Notes: generated from the sequence alone by a model not told the origin. A DNA stretch of 64,000 nt from Chryseobacterium paludis (GCF_025403485.1 NZ_CP099966.1:4462501-4526500), one strand, 5' to 3'. Numbered from the stretch's first letter, positions 9,249 to 18,414 are shown. Translations and numbers: made by a program.

Positions 9249-9254
9249 AAAGGT

Positions 9255-9932
9255 ATGTTGGATAAATCTTATTTGCAAAATCCCTTTTCTGAGTATTTGA
9301 AATGGCTGATTACAAAAATAAAATACCAATCTAGATATCAGTATCTTAGAGTAGGGTATATGTCTAAATTATTCAATGTTGTTTTCGGTAAATACAACTG
9401 GCTTGGAAACAATGTGATTATGATAAACTCGTCAATTGATGATTTTTCTTATATAGCTGAAGGATCTGTCATAAGTGAAACGAAGATGGGGAAATTTTGT
9501 TCTATTGGACCCAGTGTTAGAACAGGACCAGGAAAGCACCCAACTCATACATTTGTTAGTACTCATCCTTCAATTTATTCAAATCCGACCAACCTTTTAA
9601 GGAATTTTTCTAAAGAAGATAATTATAAATATAGAAAAGATATTGTCATTGGGAATGATGTCTGGATTGGGGCAAACGCAATTATATTGAATGGTATTAA
9701 GATTGGTGATGGGGCAATAATTGGAGCCAATTCTGTTATTACTGCGGATGTAGAACCATATGCAATCGTTGTTGGTACACCAGGTAAATTAATAAAATAC
9801 AGATTCTCACAAGAAGAAATTGATTTTCTATTAAAATTAAAATGGTGGGATAAAAGTAATGAATGGATAGAATTGAATTCTGAAAACCTGCTTGATATAA
9901 AAAAACTAATTAATCTAAATGCAATTTCATAA
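9255..9932 (+). CDS. CatB-related O-acetyltransferase (left-handed beta-helix)
   Basis: Acetyl-CoA dependent sugar O- or N-acetyltransferase of the xenobiotic acyltransferase subgroup. Hexapeptide repeats run through the middle (IAEGSVISETKMGKFCSIG; then IGNDVWIGANAIILNGIKIG). The loop GPGKHPTHTFVSTHPS carries the catalytic His expected for this subgroup. The C-terminal FLLKLKWWDKSNEWI helix is also typical. At 225 residues it is complete. It overlaps the next acetyltransferase gene by one base (TAATG), so the two are translationally coupled and probably decorate the same polysaccharide. Confidence 0.85.
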   Translation: MLDKSYLQNPFSEYLKWLITKIKYQSRYQYLRVGYMSKLFNVVFGKYNWLGNNVIMINSSIDDFSYIAEGSVISETKMGKFCSIGPSVRTGPGKHPTHTFVSTHPSIYSNPTNLLRNFSKEDNYKYRKDIVIGNDVWIGANAIILNGIKIGDGAIIGANSVITADVEPYAIVVGTPGKLIKYRFSQEEIDFLLKLKWWDKSNEWIELNSENLLDIKKLINLNAIS

Positions 9933-10510
9933 TGATTTACTATAATTTAATATTGTATCCATTAAACAAATTGAAATTTGGAGCTTTCGGCTATAGATCT
10001 TCTATAAAAAATGTTATCCGAATCGAAAAACCAAAAAATATATTTATCGGTGAAAAAGTTTCTATTGGAAAAAATGCATGGTTAGCAGCAAATCCTCTAA
10101 CAGGACATAAGGAGTGTAAATTGAAAATAGGAAGTAACACATACATAGGAAATTCAGCTCATATTTATTGTACAAAAAGTATTGTGATTGAAAACTCTGT
10201 GCTTATAGCAGATCGGGTTTATATTTCGGATAATCAACATGGTTATAAAGATATTAGTCGACCAATAATTGATCAACCGATAGTCCAACTTTCTGATGTT
10301 GTTATAAAAGAAGGCTCTTGGATTGGAGAGAACGTCTGCATCTCCGGTGCGAGTGTGGGTAAAAATAGTATTATTGGTGCAAATTCTGTAGTTACCAAAG
10401 ATGTTCCTGATTATTGTATTGCTGTTGGTGCACCTGCAAAAATTATAAAACGCTACTCATTTGAAAAACAAGCTTGGCTGAAAACAGATGCTAAAGGGAA
10501 TTTTACATAA
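9932..10510 (+). CDS. Sugar acetyltransferase, WbbJ/WcaF-like (left-handed beta-helix)
   Basis: Second hexapeptide-repeat acyltransferase, 192 residues. The repeats IFIGEKVSIGKNAWLAA, LKIGSNTYIGNSAHIY and VVIKEGSWIGENVCISGASVG build the beta-helix. ADRVYISDNQHGYKD contains the conserved DNxHG-type catalytic His segment of this family, and the chain ends with the VGAPAKIIKRY trimer-end motif. It overlaps the preceding acetyltransferase by one base and is followed two bases later by an epimerase gene. The substrate sugar is unknown. The protein at 9255 belongs to another subgroup, so the two are unlikely to be redundant. Confidence 0.85.
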   Translation: MIYYNLILYPLNKLKFGAFGYRSSIKNVIRIEKPKNIFIGEKVSIGKNAWLAANPLTGHKECKLKIGSNTYIGNSAHIYCTKSIVIENSVLIADRVYISDNQHGYKDISRPIIDQPIVQLSDVVIKEGSWIGENVCISGASVGKNSIIGANSVVTKDVPDYCIAVGAPAKIIKRYSFEKQAWLKTDAKGNFT

Positions 10511-10512
10511 AT

Positions 10513-11652
10513 ATGAAAAAAAATATATTAATTACTGGAGGCGCCGGTTTTATAGGCTCTAACATTGCTCTCAAACTTTTGGATAGAGGATTAAATGTAA
10601 CGGTTTTAGATAATCTGTCACCTCAGATCCATGGGGATAATCCAGACCTTACTTCACCACTTTACAGAAGTATCAATAATAAAGTCAATTTTATTAAGGG
10701 TTCAGTGACGTCAAAAGAGGATTGGATTAATGCGATCAAAGGACAAAATGCAATTATTCACCTGGCAGCAGAAACCGGAACAGGGCAATCAATGTATGAA
10801 ATCCAAAAATATATTGAAGTTAACATCGGAGGCACAGCAATTATGCTTGATCTACTTGCGAACAGCTCTCATAATGTGAAGAAAGTTGTTGTTGCTGCCT
10901 CACGTGCTATTTATGGAGAAGGAAAGTATGAATGCAGAAACCACGGAACTGTATATCCGACAGAAAGATTAGATGAAGATATGTCTAAGGGGGATTTTTT
11001 GTGCAAATGTCCTGTATGTCATGAAGCGGTTGAGATACTTCCAACTACAGAAGACAGCAAAATACACCCTACGTCTGTGTATGGTATCACAAAGCAAAAT
11101 CAGGAACAGATGGTTTTAACAGTTTGTAAATCTTTGGGAATTGCCGCAGTAGGATATAGATACCAAAATGTATATGGTCCTGGACAATCCTTATCAAATC
11201 CTTATACTGGAATATTATCTATTTTTTCTACCCGCATTAAAAATGGAAATGGCATCAATATTTTTGAAGATGGTAAAGAGACACGTGATTTCGTGTTTAT
11301 AGATGATGTTGTAAATGCAACTATATTAGGGCTTGAAAAAGAAGAGGCGAATGGTCAGGTTTACAATGTTGGAACTGGTGTTGCGACAGACGTGATAACA
11401 GTAGCTGATACACTGTCAAAATTCTACAAACGTGAGATACCAATAAAAATCTCTGGAAACTATAGATTGGGAGATATAAGGCATAATTTTGCAGATATTT
11501 CCAAAATAAAATCTGAATTGGGATTTGAACCCCAATGGACTTTTGACAAAGGAATTGAAGCTTTTACTAGTTGGGTTAATGATCAGGAAATCCCGGAAGA
11601 TAAATATGAATTATCTATTGAGGAGATGAAAAATAAAGGCTTGTATAAATGA
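10513..11652 (+). CDS. NAD-dependent epimerase/dehydratase, dTDP-L-rhamnose 4-epimerase-like
   Basis: Extended SDR enzyme interconverting nucleotide 6-deoxyhexoses. The NAD motif GGAGFIGSNIA is near residue 8; VLDNLSPQIHG, GTGQSMYE and ASRAIYGEGKYE follow, then a cysteine-bearing insert (FLCKCPVCHEA, about residues 168-178) and the active-site Tyr/Lys in SVYGITKQNQEQ. The QIHG, GQSMYE and cysteine-insert features match the WbiB-type dTDP-L-rhamnose 4-epimerases (product dTDP-6-deoxy-L-talose) better than GalE; this is family knowledge plus inference. RfbC at 18415 fits a dTDP-rhamnose route, but RfbA, RfbB and RfbD are absent from the window. It overlaps the next gene by four bases. Confidence 0.8.
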   Translation: MKKNILITGGAGFIGSNIALKLLDRGLNVTVLDNLSPQIHGDNPDLTSPLYRSINNKVNFIKGSVTSKEDWINAIKGQNAIIHLAAETGTGQSMYEIQKYIEVNIGGTAIMLDLLANSSHNVKKVVVAASRAIYGEGKYECRNHGTVYPTERLDEDMSKGDFLCKCPVCHEAVEILPTTEDSKIHPTSVYGITKQNQEQMVLTVCKSLGIAAVGYRYQNVYGPGQSLSNPYTGILSIFSTRIKNGNGINIFEDGKETRDFVFIDDVVNATILGLEKEEANGQVYNVGTGVATDVITVADTLSKFYKREIPIKISGNYRLGDIRHNFADISKIKSELGFEPQWTFDKGIEAFTSWVNDQEIPEDKYELSIEEMKNKGLYK

Positions 11653-12551
11653 GTAGAAAAATAGGTATAGTAACCGTTTTATATAATAGCGAATCTGTTC
11701 TTGAAGAGTTTTTTGAGACATTAGGTAAGCAAACATATAAAAATTTTATATTATATGTGGTCGATAACCTGTCTCCAGATGGTTCTTTAGTATTAAGTAA
11801 AAAATTAGCTGATCAATATCAATACGACACAGTAATTATTGAAAATTCTGAAAATTTTGGTGTTGCCAAAGGAAATAATATTGGAATTACCAGAGCTGTT
11901 GCGGATGGATGCGATTTACTGTTGCTTTCTAACAATGACATTGCTCTTGAAAGCGAATCCATTGAGAAATTACTATTTGGTCTTGATACGCATGATGCAG
12001 ATATGGTTGTTCCTAAAATATATTTCTATGGGACTAATAAAATTTGGGCTGCAGGTGGAGGTTTTAATAAACGGAATGGTATTACAGTACAATATGGACA
12101 GGAAGAAGATGATAGGGGACAATTCAACACAGACAAGAAAGTAATTTATGCGCCTACCTGTTTTATGTTGATAAAAAAAGAAGTGTTCAGCAGTGTAGGA
12201 TTAATGGATGAGAATTATTTCGTTTATTATGATGATACTGATTTTGTTTATAGAGCACTTAATAAGAATAAAAAAACATTATGGTATATATCAGACTCTG
12301 TAATACACCATAATGAATCTACTTCAACGGGTAAAATGAGTGATTTTTCAATAAGGTTTTTATGGAGAAATTTAGTTTACTTTTCTTTGAAAAATTATAA
12401 CTCTTTTTACGCATCATATATCGTCATATATAATTTTTTGTATGTTCTTATTATGTTATATTTTAGGTATCCCAAAAATCAATGGCTAATAGCATTGAAA
12501 GCTTATAAAGAGGGGTTCAATTTATATTTAAATAAAAGGACTGCGAGATAA
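11649..12551 (+). CDS. Glycosyltransferase family 2 (rhamnosyltransferase-like)
   Basis: Inverting GT-A glycosyltransferase. It begins IGIVTVLYNSESVLEEFF; VVDNLSPDGS binds the nucleotide, ENFGVAKGNNIGI and LLLSNNDIALES supply the metal-binding Asp, and FVYYDDTDFVYRA is the acceptor-side acidic motif. The C-terminus has a hydrophobic segment (about 245-265) that likely rests on the membrane. The start overlaps the epimerase stop (ATGA), so the two are coupled. Similarity to dTDP-rhamnosyl transferases and the adjacent 6-deoxyhexose epimerase suggest that it uses the product of that enzyme; this is inference. Confidence 0.87.
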   Translation: MSRKIGIVTVLYNSESVLEEFFETLGKQTYKNFILYVVDNLSPDGSLVLSKKLADQYQYDTVIIENSENFGVAKGNNIGITRAVADGCDLLLLSNNDIALESESIEKLLFGLDTHDADMVVPKIYFYGTNKIWAAGGGFNKRNGITVQYGQEEDDRGQFNTDKKVIYAPTCFMLIKKEVFSSVGLMDENYFVYYDDTDFVYRALNKNKKTLWYISDSVIHHNESTSTGKMSDFSIRFLWRNLVYFSLKNYNSFYASYIVIYNFLYVLIMLYFRYPKNQWLIALKAYKEGFNLYLNKRTAR

Positions 12552-12690
12552 GTGATTAATTATAAAAAGAAAGAGACAGCAGCTGTTTTTACTTATCATA
12601 GCTATTGTAAATTAATATTTAAAATACAGAGTTTTATATATTTAGTTATAATTGCAGTTAAAAAATTCAAAAAGTAAAGTATAGTATCTT

Positions 12691-13911
12691 ATGGAACCAA
12701 CTTTTAGCTATATATATTCAATACCATATATTGTTCTTTTTTTGATTTACTTTGCTCTTTTTTTATGGGAAAATAAATTAAGAAAAGACGGAAGCGATAT
12801 TAAAATTATCAGATACCTAGGTATGTTGGTCTTTTTTGTTTTCTTTGGGTTCAGAGGATATATTGATACAGATTTTGCAGTTTATTATCCTTTATATGAA
12901 ATGTCTCCAACACTCTCGGATAGTCGGGGAGTAGCACAGTTTTTTTCAAGTGTCAACGAAGATTATCTTCTGAAAGTAGAACCTGGTTTCAAAGTAATTT
13001 TGATTCTTCTCAAGAGTATCTCATCTGATTATTTTTTACTTCAGATAGTTTCTTCCCTTATCGATGTTCTACTTCTTAATTATTTTTTCAGGAAATACTC
13101 CCCTCAATATATATTGGGGTTTATTATGTTTTTTATTTTCTCAGGATTGGTTATAGAGATTAATCTATTGAGGAATTCCAAAGCGATATTTCTTTTTATA
13201 TATTCTCTGAAATATATTAAAGAAAGAAATGCAGCTAAATATTTTATATGTAATGGAATTGGACTTCTTTTTCATACATCTGCAATTTTTTATTTTCCAC
13301 TGTACTTTTTTCTACATAAGAAATTTTTACCGGCTTTTGTTTGGGGAGCTTTTATATTAGGAAATATTCTGTATCTGGGACAAATAAAGTTTGTAACACC
13401 TATCGTTTTAGCTCTTGGAAAGTTATTTGGTGGATTCTATTCTATAATGGCAGAAGCTTATTCAAAAAGTAGTTTATATAGTAGCGGATATGGTATTACA
13501 ATAGGATATTTGGAAAAAGTTTTGACTTTCATTATATTTTATACCTCCTACGATAAAATAGGAAATTATATAAAAGATGAGAAGTTGCTCAATATCTTTT
13601 TCAACCTTCTTTTTCTCTTCACAATGACCTACCTGTTTTTGTCGGAATACTCTGTGTTGATTGATAGAATGACTACCCTTTTTGCAGTCTCTTATTGGAT
13701 ATTGTATCCTTATTTCTATGCCACCTTGAGTCGTGTGTTTAAAATGACATTTACGTTTGTACTGTTATTATTTGGGATTCTGAAAATGTATAAATCCAAC
13801 AACTTCATTATCAGAAACTATGAAAATATATTGTGGGATAAGCCTTCTATCAGTAGAGCATATTATATATTTAATAAACATATGGATAAAATTCTTAATC
13901 CGAAAAAATAA
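12691..13911 (+). CDS. EpsG-family protein, probable polysaccharide polymerase (Wzy)
   Basis: Multi-pass membrane protein with roughly ten hydrophobic segments over 406 residues. FFGFRGYIDTDFAVYYPLYE near residue 55 is the EpsG-family signature after the second or third membrane segment, followed by the polar loop with KVEPGFKVI. EpsG-like proteins are the usual polymerases of Wzy-dependent systems in Bacteroidota, and no other polymerase candidate is seen in the locus. It is preceded by 139 bases without a gene that hold no clear promoter box; a near-match TATATTTA lies at about 12634. It polymerises flipped repeat units in the periplasm under Wzc control (inference). Confidence 0.82.
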   Translation: MEPTFSYIYSIPYIVLFLIYFALFLWENKLRKDGSDIKIIRYLGMLVFFVFFGFRGYIDTDFAVYYPLYEMSPTLSDSRGVAQFFSSVNEDYLLKVEPGFKVILILLKSISSDYFLLQIVSSLIDVLLLNYFFRKYSPQYILGFIMFFIFSGLVIEINLLRNSKAIFLFIYSLKYIKERNAAKYFICNGIGLLFHTSAIFYFPLYFFLHKKFLPAFVWGAFILGNILYLGQIKFVTPIVLALGKLFGGFYSIMAEAYSKSSLYSSGYGITIGYLEKVLTFIIFYTSYDKIGNYIKDEKLLNIFFNLLFLFTMTYLFLSEYSVLIDRMTTLFAVSYWILYPYFYATLSRVFKMTFTFVLLLFGILKMYKSNNFIIRNYENILWDKPSISRAYYIFNKHMDKILNPKK

Positions 13912-13935
13912 CATTTAAAAAAACTTATTTCTACC

Positions 13936-15084
13936 ATGAAAGTCGCTTTCTTATCCACATTTGCCCTAGATGCCAACGTTTCTTTGATCAATGCGCTTAA
14001 GAAAAAATGTGATGTTTACTTCTTCACAGAGGCTCTGTATGAGATTTATAATTTTTTAGATAAAGAAAAATTAACAAAAACGATTTCTAAAGGTACAGAG
14101 GTAGAAGAATTACTAAGATTTGGAGAACTCATTTCATTAGATAAAACATATGTTGTAAAAGGAACTCGTAATGTCAATATTTTCAAGAAACTTTATATTT
14201 CATATACAATCAATCGATACATAAAGAAGATAAATCCGGACGTAATTGTTATTGATAATTATATGCTTACGTATTTTTTTTCTACACTATTGTATCGAAA
14301 AAAGATGTTGCTCATTGTACATGATCCGTTTTTACATTCCGGAGAAAACTTTATGATTGATAAGTTTTTGAGAAAGCTTCAGTTCAAACTCATTATTAAT
14401 AAGATATTATTAAACGAAAATCAAAAAGATGATTTTGTAAAACACTATCAACAGCAACCGGAGAATATTCATACTGCTTTTTTAAGCGTATATGATTATC
14501 TGAGATATTATCAAACAGATAAGACGGAATCTTCATCTCAATTTAATATATTGTTTTTCGGTAGAATATCACCATATAAAGGAATTAAATTCTTATTAGA
14601 TGCTTTTGTAGAGATTATCTCCACTCAAAAATATCCTGACATAACTCTTACAGTTGCAGGCGGAGGTAATTTTGATTTCGATATTGAAATTTATAAGCAA
14701 TATTCCGAAATAAATATTCTTAATGAGTATATTTATCCTGAAAATTTGGCTAATCTTATTTCCAAATCTTCCGCAGTAGTTTGTCCATATACAGATGCCA
14801 CACAGAGTGGTGTTATTATGTCCGCTTATGCATTTAAGAAACCTGTTATTGCAACTAATGTAGGCGGTTTGCCGGAAATGGTTAAACATGGAAAAACAGG
14901 ACTTATAATTGAACCAAAGAGTTCCAAGGCAATTGGTGATGCTATATTGGAACTATATTATAATAGGGATCTATTAGAACAGATGTCTCACAATATCGAG
15001 GAAATGTATTTTTCGGGAGAAGAAGGATGGGAAAGTTCGGCAAATAAGTTTGTGAGTGCATTTGAAAAAATAAAAAAACAATGA
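13936..15084 (+). CDS. Glycosyltransferase family 4
   Basis: Retaining GT-B glycosyltransferase, 382 residues. The N-domain starts MKVAFLSTFALDANVSL and is divergent. The C-domain is typical: NILFFGRISPYKGIKFLLDA near residue 200, LTVAGGGNFDF, VVCPYTDATQSGVIMSAYAF (donor-binding acidic/serine region) and VATNVGGLPEMVKHGKTG-like sequence near 310-325. It follows the EpsG-like polymerase by 24 bases and overlaps the next glycosyltransferase by four bases, so it is coupled to it. The donor sugar is not predictable. Confidence 0.88.
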   Translation: MKVAFLSTFALDANVSLINALKKKCDVYFFTEALYEIYNFLDKEKLTKTISKGTEVEELLRFGELISLDKTYVVKGTRNVNIFKKLYISYTINRYIKKINPDVIVIDNYMLTYFFSTLLYRKKMLLIVHDPFLHSGENFMIDKFLRKLQFKLIINKILLNENQKDDFVKHYQQQPENIHTAFLSVYDYLRYYQTDKTESSSQFNILFFGRISPYKGIKFLLDAFVEIISTQKYPDITLTVAGGGNFDFDIEIYKQYSEINILNEYIYPENLANLISKSSAVVCPYTDATQSGVIMSAYAFKKPVIATNVGGLPEMVKHGKTGLIIEPKSSKAIGDAILELYYNRDLLEQMSHNIEEMYFSGEEGWESSANKFVSAFEKIKKQ

Positions 15085-15824
15085 AAGTAAGTATATGTTT
15101 GGCTACTTATAATGGCGAAAAATTTATATTCGAACAAATTGATTCGGTTTTGAAACAAATCGGACAAAATGATGAAGTAATTGTTTCTGATGATGGATCT
15201 ACTGATAATACATTAGAGATCATTAGAAATATAAATGATAGCAGAATAAAAATATTGATCAATAAGGGAGAACGCGGTTACACCCCAAATTTTCAAAATG
15301 CACTAAAGGAATCAACGGGAGATATTATTTTCATATCTGATCAGGACGATGTTTGGCTGCCCGGTAAATATACTACGCTGGTAGAAAATCTGAAAACTAA
15401 CGATTTGGTGGTTACAAATTCCATGGTGACCGATGAATCTTTAAATGTTACTAATCATTCATTTTTTACAATATATAATTCAGGAACAGGTCTATTAAAA
15501 AATATAATCTGTAGCACGTATTATGGTTGCTGTATGGCTTTTAACAGAAGAGTTTTAAATTATTCTATGCCGTTTCCTAAAAATAAAGAAGTGGCTATAG
15601 ATCTTTGGATAGGACTGGTTGCAGAAGTTGTGGGTAAAGTAAAGTTCATAGATAAACCTTTTCTTCTTTACAGAAGATCAGATAATACAGTTACCCAGTT
15701 AGGAAGTTTATTATCCAGAAGTGATAGACCTTTTCATATGAAAATTTATAAAAGAATGGTTACCCTATTTGCAGTGTCGAAGTTGGCAGTTGAATATAAA
15801 CTGTCAAAGAAAAAAGTAAATTAG
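15081..15824 (+). CDS. Glycosyltransferase family 2
   Basis: GT-A glycosyltransferase of 247 residues. VSICLATYNGEKFIFEQIDS opens the Rossmann-like fold, EVIVSDDGSTDNT binds the nucleotide, and FISDQDDVWLPGK holds the DxD-type metal site. YYGCCMAFNRRVL and the acidic IDLWIGLVAE segment follow in the acceptor region. The length is short but complete for this subgroup, which is common among O-antigen rhamnosyl and galactosyl transferases. It overlaps the gene upstream by four bases. It probably adds one sugar of the repeat unit. Confidence 0.88.
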   Translation: MKVSICLATYNGEKFIFEQIDSVLKQIGQNDEVIVSDDGSTDNTLEIIRNINDSRIKILINKGERGYTPNFQNALKESTGDIIFISDQDDVWLPGKYTTLVENLKTNDLVVTNSMVTDESLNVTNHSFFTIYNSGTGLLKNIICSTYYGCCMAFNRRVLNYSMPFPKNKEVAIDLWIGLVAEVVGKVKFIDKPFLLYRRSDNTVTQLGSLLSRSDRPFHMKIYKRMVTLFAVSKLAVEYKLSKKKVN

Positions 15825-15851
15825 TATTGTTAATCATTCACAATAAAATAT

Positions 15852-17150
15852 ATGAAAATAATTTATGCTTATAAAATAAAGATAATTTCTATAATCATCC
15901 TTTTTATTTCTTTAATTCTTGTCAAATGTCAGAGAACTAAGGATTCTGTAATTGTAGAAGTTGATTTCAGTAAAAAAATCAGCAATGTAAAATCAATGTC
16001 TGGTTTTCTTCATTATGATAATATTAAAGCACTTCAAAATGATATTATTGCTTTGCAACCTAAGTACTGGAGAATAGGGTGGTCTTATAAATCGGTTGAT
16101 GATATAGATTATTTAAGAAGTTTTGGGGTTACACCAATTTTAGTAATATCTGATATGTATGGCTATCCCGGTAAAAAAAATAATAAAGAATGGTCACATC
16201 CTTTATATACAGGTCGGTTAAAAACAGTAATAAATACGGAGTATCAAAAATTCAATAATAAAGTAATTTATGATATATGGAATGAGCCTTTTCATCAGGG
16301 TGGATTTGGAGATTTTGATACGGAAGAATATTATAAAATATTTAAAAAAGCACATGATATTATCAGGTCTTCACCTGGAGGGGATAAAGCTTTGATCACA
16401 GGACCTTCTTTTGACCGATACAATGAAAAAGAAATGGAAGGATTCTTGAAATTTTGTAATACGAATAATGTAAGGGTTGATATACTTAGCTGGCACGAGT
16501 TAAGGGACGGAGAATATTATAAGGATTTCAATAAAGATATGAAAAGGCTGAGAACTGAGATACTTCCTAGATATCCAAAAGTTGGTGTAAAGAAAATTAT
16601 TCTAAATGAAATAATCAACCAATACTCACAATTTTCTCCTTCAGAAGTATTACAAGTGTTTAAATATTTGGAAGATAATAATATAGATGGTGCTTGTAAA
16701 GCATGTTGGGCAGAAAGCGATGGCGTTTTCAATTGTAATAATTCAATTAATGGATTATTAGACAAAAAAGGCAAACCTAGATCGGTATGGTGGGCTTACA
16801 AAATTTATAATCAAAGCACGAAAGGCACTAGAGTAAAAGATATAACCAATTATGATCAAACATCTGTATTTGCCTCTTATGATGATAAGGGAGAATATAT
16901 TATTTTAAACAATAACAGTGGAAATAGAATTGTAAATGCAAAGGTGAAGTTGAAAAATTTGTTTAGTCTTTATAAGAAAGATAAAAATCTTGACTTAGTA
17001 GTATATGAGATTCCTAATACGCTTGAGCTGCCACTGGAAAATATGATATTTAATCAAAAGCAAAAGATTATAGTTAATAAAAATACTACAACAATTAACA
17101 TCCCAAGTATGAACCCTAAAACGGTATATTATTTATCCATCTCTAAGTAA
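15852..17150 (+). CDS. Lipoprotein glycoside hydrolase, clan GH-A (GH39-like)
   Basis: Predicted secreted lipoprotein glycosidase. The N-terminal hydrophobic segment ends in SLILVKCQ, a plausible lipobox with Cys26 or so. The mature part looks like a (beta/alpha)8 barrel: YWRIGWSYKSVDDIDYLRSF, then IYDIWNEPFHQ with the acid/base Asn-Glu near residue 145, and IILNEIINQY with a candidate nucleophile Glu near 252. A beta-sandwich tail follows (YIILNNNSGNRIVNAKVKL). GH39 enzymes such as PslG of the Pseudomonas Psl locus occur within exopolysaccharide clusters and trim the polymer; that role here is inference. It sits between glycosyltransferase genes on the same strand. Confidence 0.75.
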   Translation: MKIIYAYKIKIISIIILFISLILVKCQRTKDSVIVEVDFSKKISNVKSMSGFLHYDNIKALQNDIIALQPKYWRIGWSYKSVDDIDYLRSFGVTPILVISDMYGYPGKKNNKEWSHPLYTGRLKTVINTEYQKFNNKVIYDIWNEPFHQGGFGDFDTEEYYKIFKKAHDIIRSSPGGDKALITGPSFDRYNEKEMEGFLKFCNTNNVRVDILSWHELRDGEYYKDFNKDMKRLRTEILPRYPKVGVKKIILNEIINQYSQFSPSEVLQVFKYLEDNNIDGACKACWAESDGVFNCNNSINGLLDKKGKPRSVWWAYKIYNQSTKGTRVKDITNYDQTSVFASYDDKGEYIILNNNSGNRIVNAKVKLKNLFSLYKKDKNLDLVVYEIPNTLELPLENMIFNQKQKIIVNKNTTTINIPSMNPKTVYYLSISK

Positions 17151-17160
17151 TTAAAAGAAT

Positions 17161-17189
17161 TGAGATGTAAATTATTAAACTACATCTCA
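17161..17189. repeat. Hairpin between the glycosidase and glycosyltransferase genes
   Basis: Perfect 9-bp inverted repeat TGAGATGTA / TACATCTCA with an 11-base loop, 10 bases after a stop codon and 27 bases before the TTG start at 17216. No T-run follows, so it is not a standard terminator. It could be an RNA-processing or stabilising stem. Confidence 0.5.
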
Positions 17190-17215
17190 TCATGTATTAA
17201 ATCAAAATTATTAGT

Positions 17216-18313
17216 TTGGAAAAGAAAATTAAGATTGTTCAGTTTGTAGAAGCTTTTGGAGGTGGGGTTTATACCTACGTAAAAGATTTAAGCAATTTTC
17301 TGGCAACACATCAGTCTGATATTAATTGTGATATTCATTTAATTTATAGTCCAAATCGTATTGAACTGGATAAGGAATTATTTCATAAGGAAATTCATCC
17401 GGATATTTATCTTTACGAACTGGATATGCAGCGTCCCATAAATTTGAAAAAAGATCATCAGGTAATTACAGAGTCGCGAAAAATATTGAAAAAAATAAAA
17501 CCTGATATAATTCATCTCCATTCTGCAAAAGCAGGTGTTATAGGAAGATTGGCTTGTTTGGGATTAGTATCTAAAAAGAATATTTATTATTCACCCCACG
17601 GATTTTCCTTTGTCCAGCAAAATATTTCGAAAACTAAGATTTTCCTTTTTAAAGTTATAGAATATGTAATGCCCTTTTTATTTGGTGGAACTACAATTGC
17701 TTCTGGAAATACGGAATATGAAATGGCAAAAAAAATTGGCAAAACGAGCCTTATTAGAAACGGAGTTGATTTTGAATTGCCAGAAAAACTGTACTTTCCT
17801 GTAACGAATGAACGTTTTACTGTTGGAACGGTTGGAAGATTGACAGCACAAAAGAATCCAAAGGCTTTTAATGAGATAGCATCGAAGCTGCCAAATGTTA
17901 ATTTTGTATGGATAGGAAACGGGGAGCTTATCGATGACATTACTTCTGAAAATATTACTGTTACAGGTTGGATAAGAACAAGAGAAGAATTATTGCAAAA
18001 ATTAAATACACTTGATTTATATTTACAAGTGTCTTTATGGGAAGGACTTCCAATTGCGATTCTCGAAGCAATGGCGATCCGGAAACCTCTTTTAGTGAGC
18101 AATGTGATGGGAAATAAAGATACCGTTGACAATGATTATAATGGGTATGTTTATAATACAACAGACGAAGCAATAGAAAAAGTTAAACTTTTTTTTGACG
18201 AAAAAAAGAAAACTCAAATGGGAAACAATTCATTTGAAAAAGCTTTTAAAGAATATAATAAAAATAATAATTTTTTGAATTTGATAAATCTTTATAAAAG
18301 GGTAATTAAATAA
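17216..18313 (+). CDS. Glycosyltransferase family 4, capsule type
   Basis: Retaining GT-B glycosyltransferase of 365 residues. KIVQFVEAFGGGVYTYVKDL opens the N-domain; DIIHLHSAKAGVIGRLA and YYSPHGFSF are typical of capsular GT4 proteins. In the C-domain VGTVGRLTAQKNPKAF, NVTGW-like sequence and SLWEGLPIAILEAMAI (E-x7-E donor site) are clear. The start is a TTG at 17216; no ATG is available before the conserved first strand, so the TTG is likely genuine. The gene closes this block of transferases, and a new promoter follows before rfbC. Confidence 0.88.
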   Translation: MEKKIKIVQFVEAFGGGVYTYVKDLSNFLATHQSDINCDIHLIYSPNRIELDKELFHKEIHPDIYLYELDMQRPINLKKDHQVITESRKILKKIKPDIIHLHSAKAGVIGRLACLGLVSKKNIYYSPHGFSFVQQNISKTKIFLFKVIEYVMPFLFGGTTIASGNTEYEMAKKIGKTSLIRNGVDFELPEKLYFPVTNERFTVGTVGRLTAQKNPKAFNEIASKLPNVNFVWIGNGELIDDITSENITVTGWIRTREELLQKLNTLDLYLQVSLWEGLPIAILEAMAIRKPLLVSNVMGNKDTVDNDYNGYVYNTTDEAIEKVKLFFDEKKKTQMGNNSFEKAFKEYNKNNNFLNLINLYKRVIK

Positions 18314-18340
18314 AAACTATTTTTATGTGGCATTAATTTT

Positions 18341-18348
18341 TATATTTG
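18341..18348 (+). promoter_or_regulatory. -7 box upstream of rfbC
   Basis: TATATTTG, an exact match to TAnnTTTG, begins 28 bases after the previous stop codon and 74 bases before the rfbC ATG. It gives a leader of about 60 nucleotides with no obvious riboswitch fold. Confidence 0.6.
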
Positions 18349-18414
18349 TGCCTTTTCAATCGGATAGTTATAAAACAAAATGATTAAGCTTTGTAAATAA
18401 AGCTAACACAACTT

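Noticed and set aside
11839..12144. 101-codon plus-strand open frame in another frame of the glycosyltransferase at 11649
   Set aside because: It overlaps the conserved catalytic core of the real gene and shows no recognisable domain.
17587..18132. 181-codon open frame on the minus strand
   Set aside because: It lies wholly inside the glycosyltransferase gene at 17216 on the other strand, has no family motif and no start context; it is a shadow of AT-rich coding sequence.
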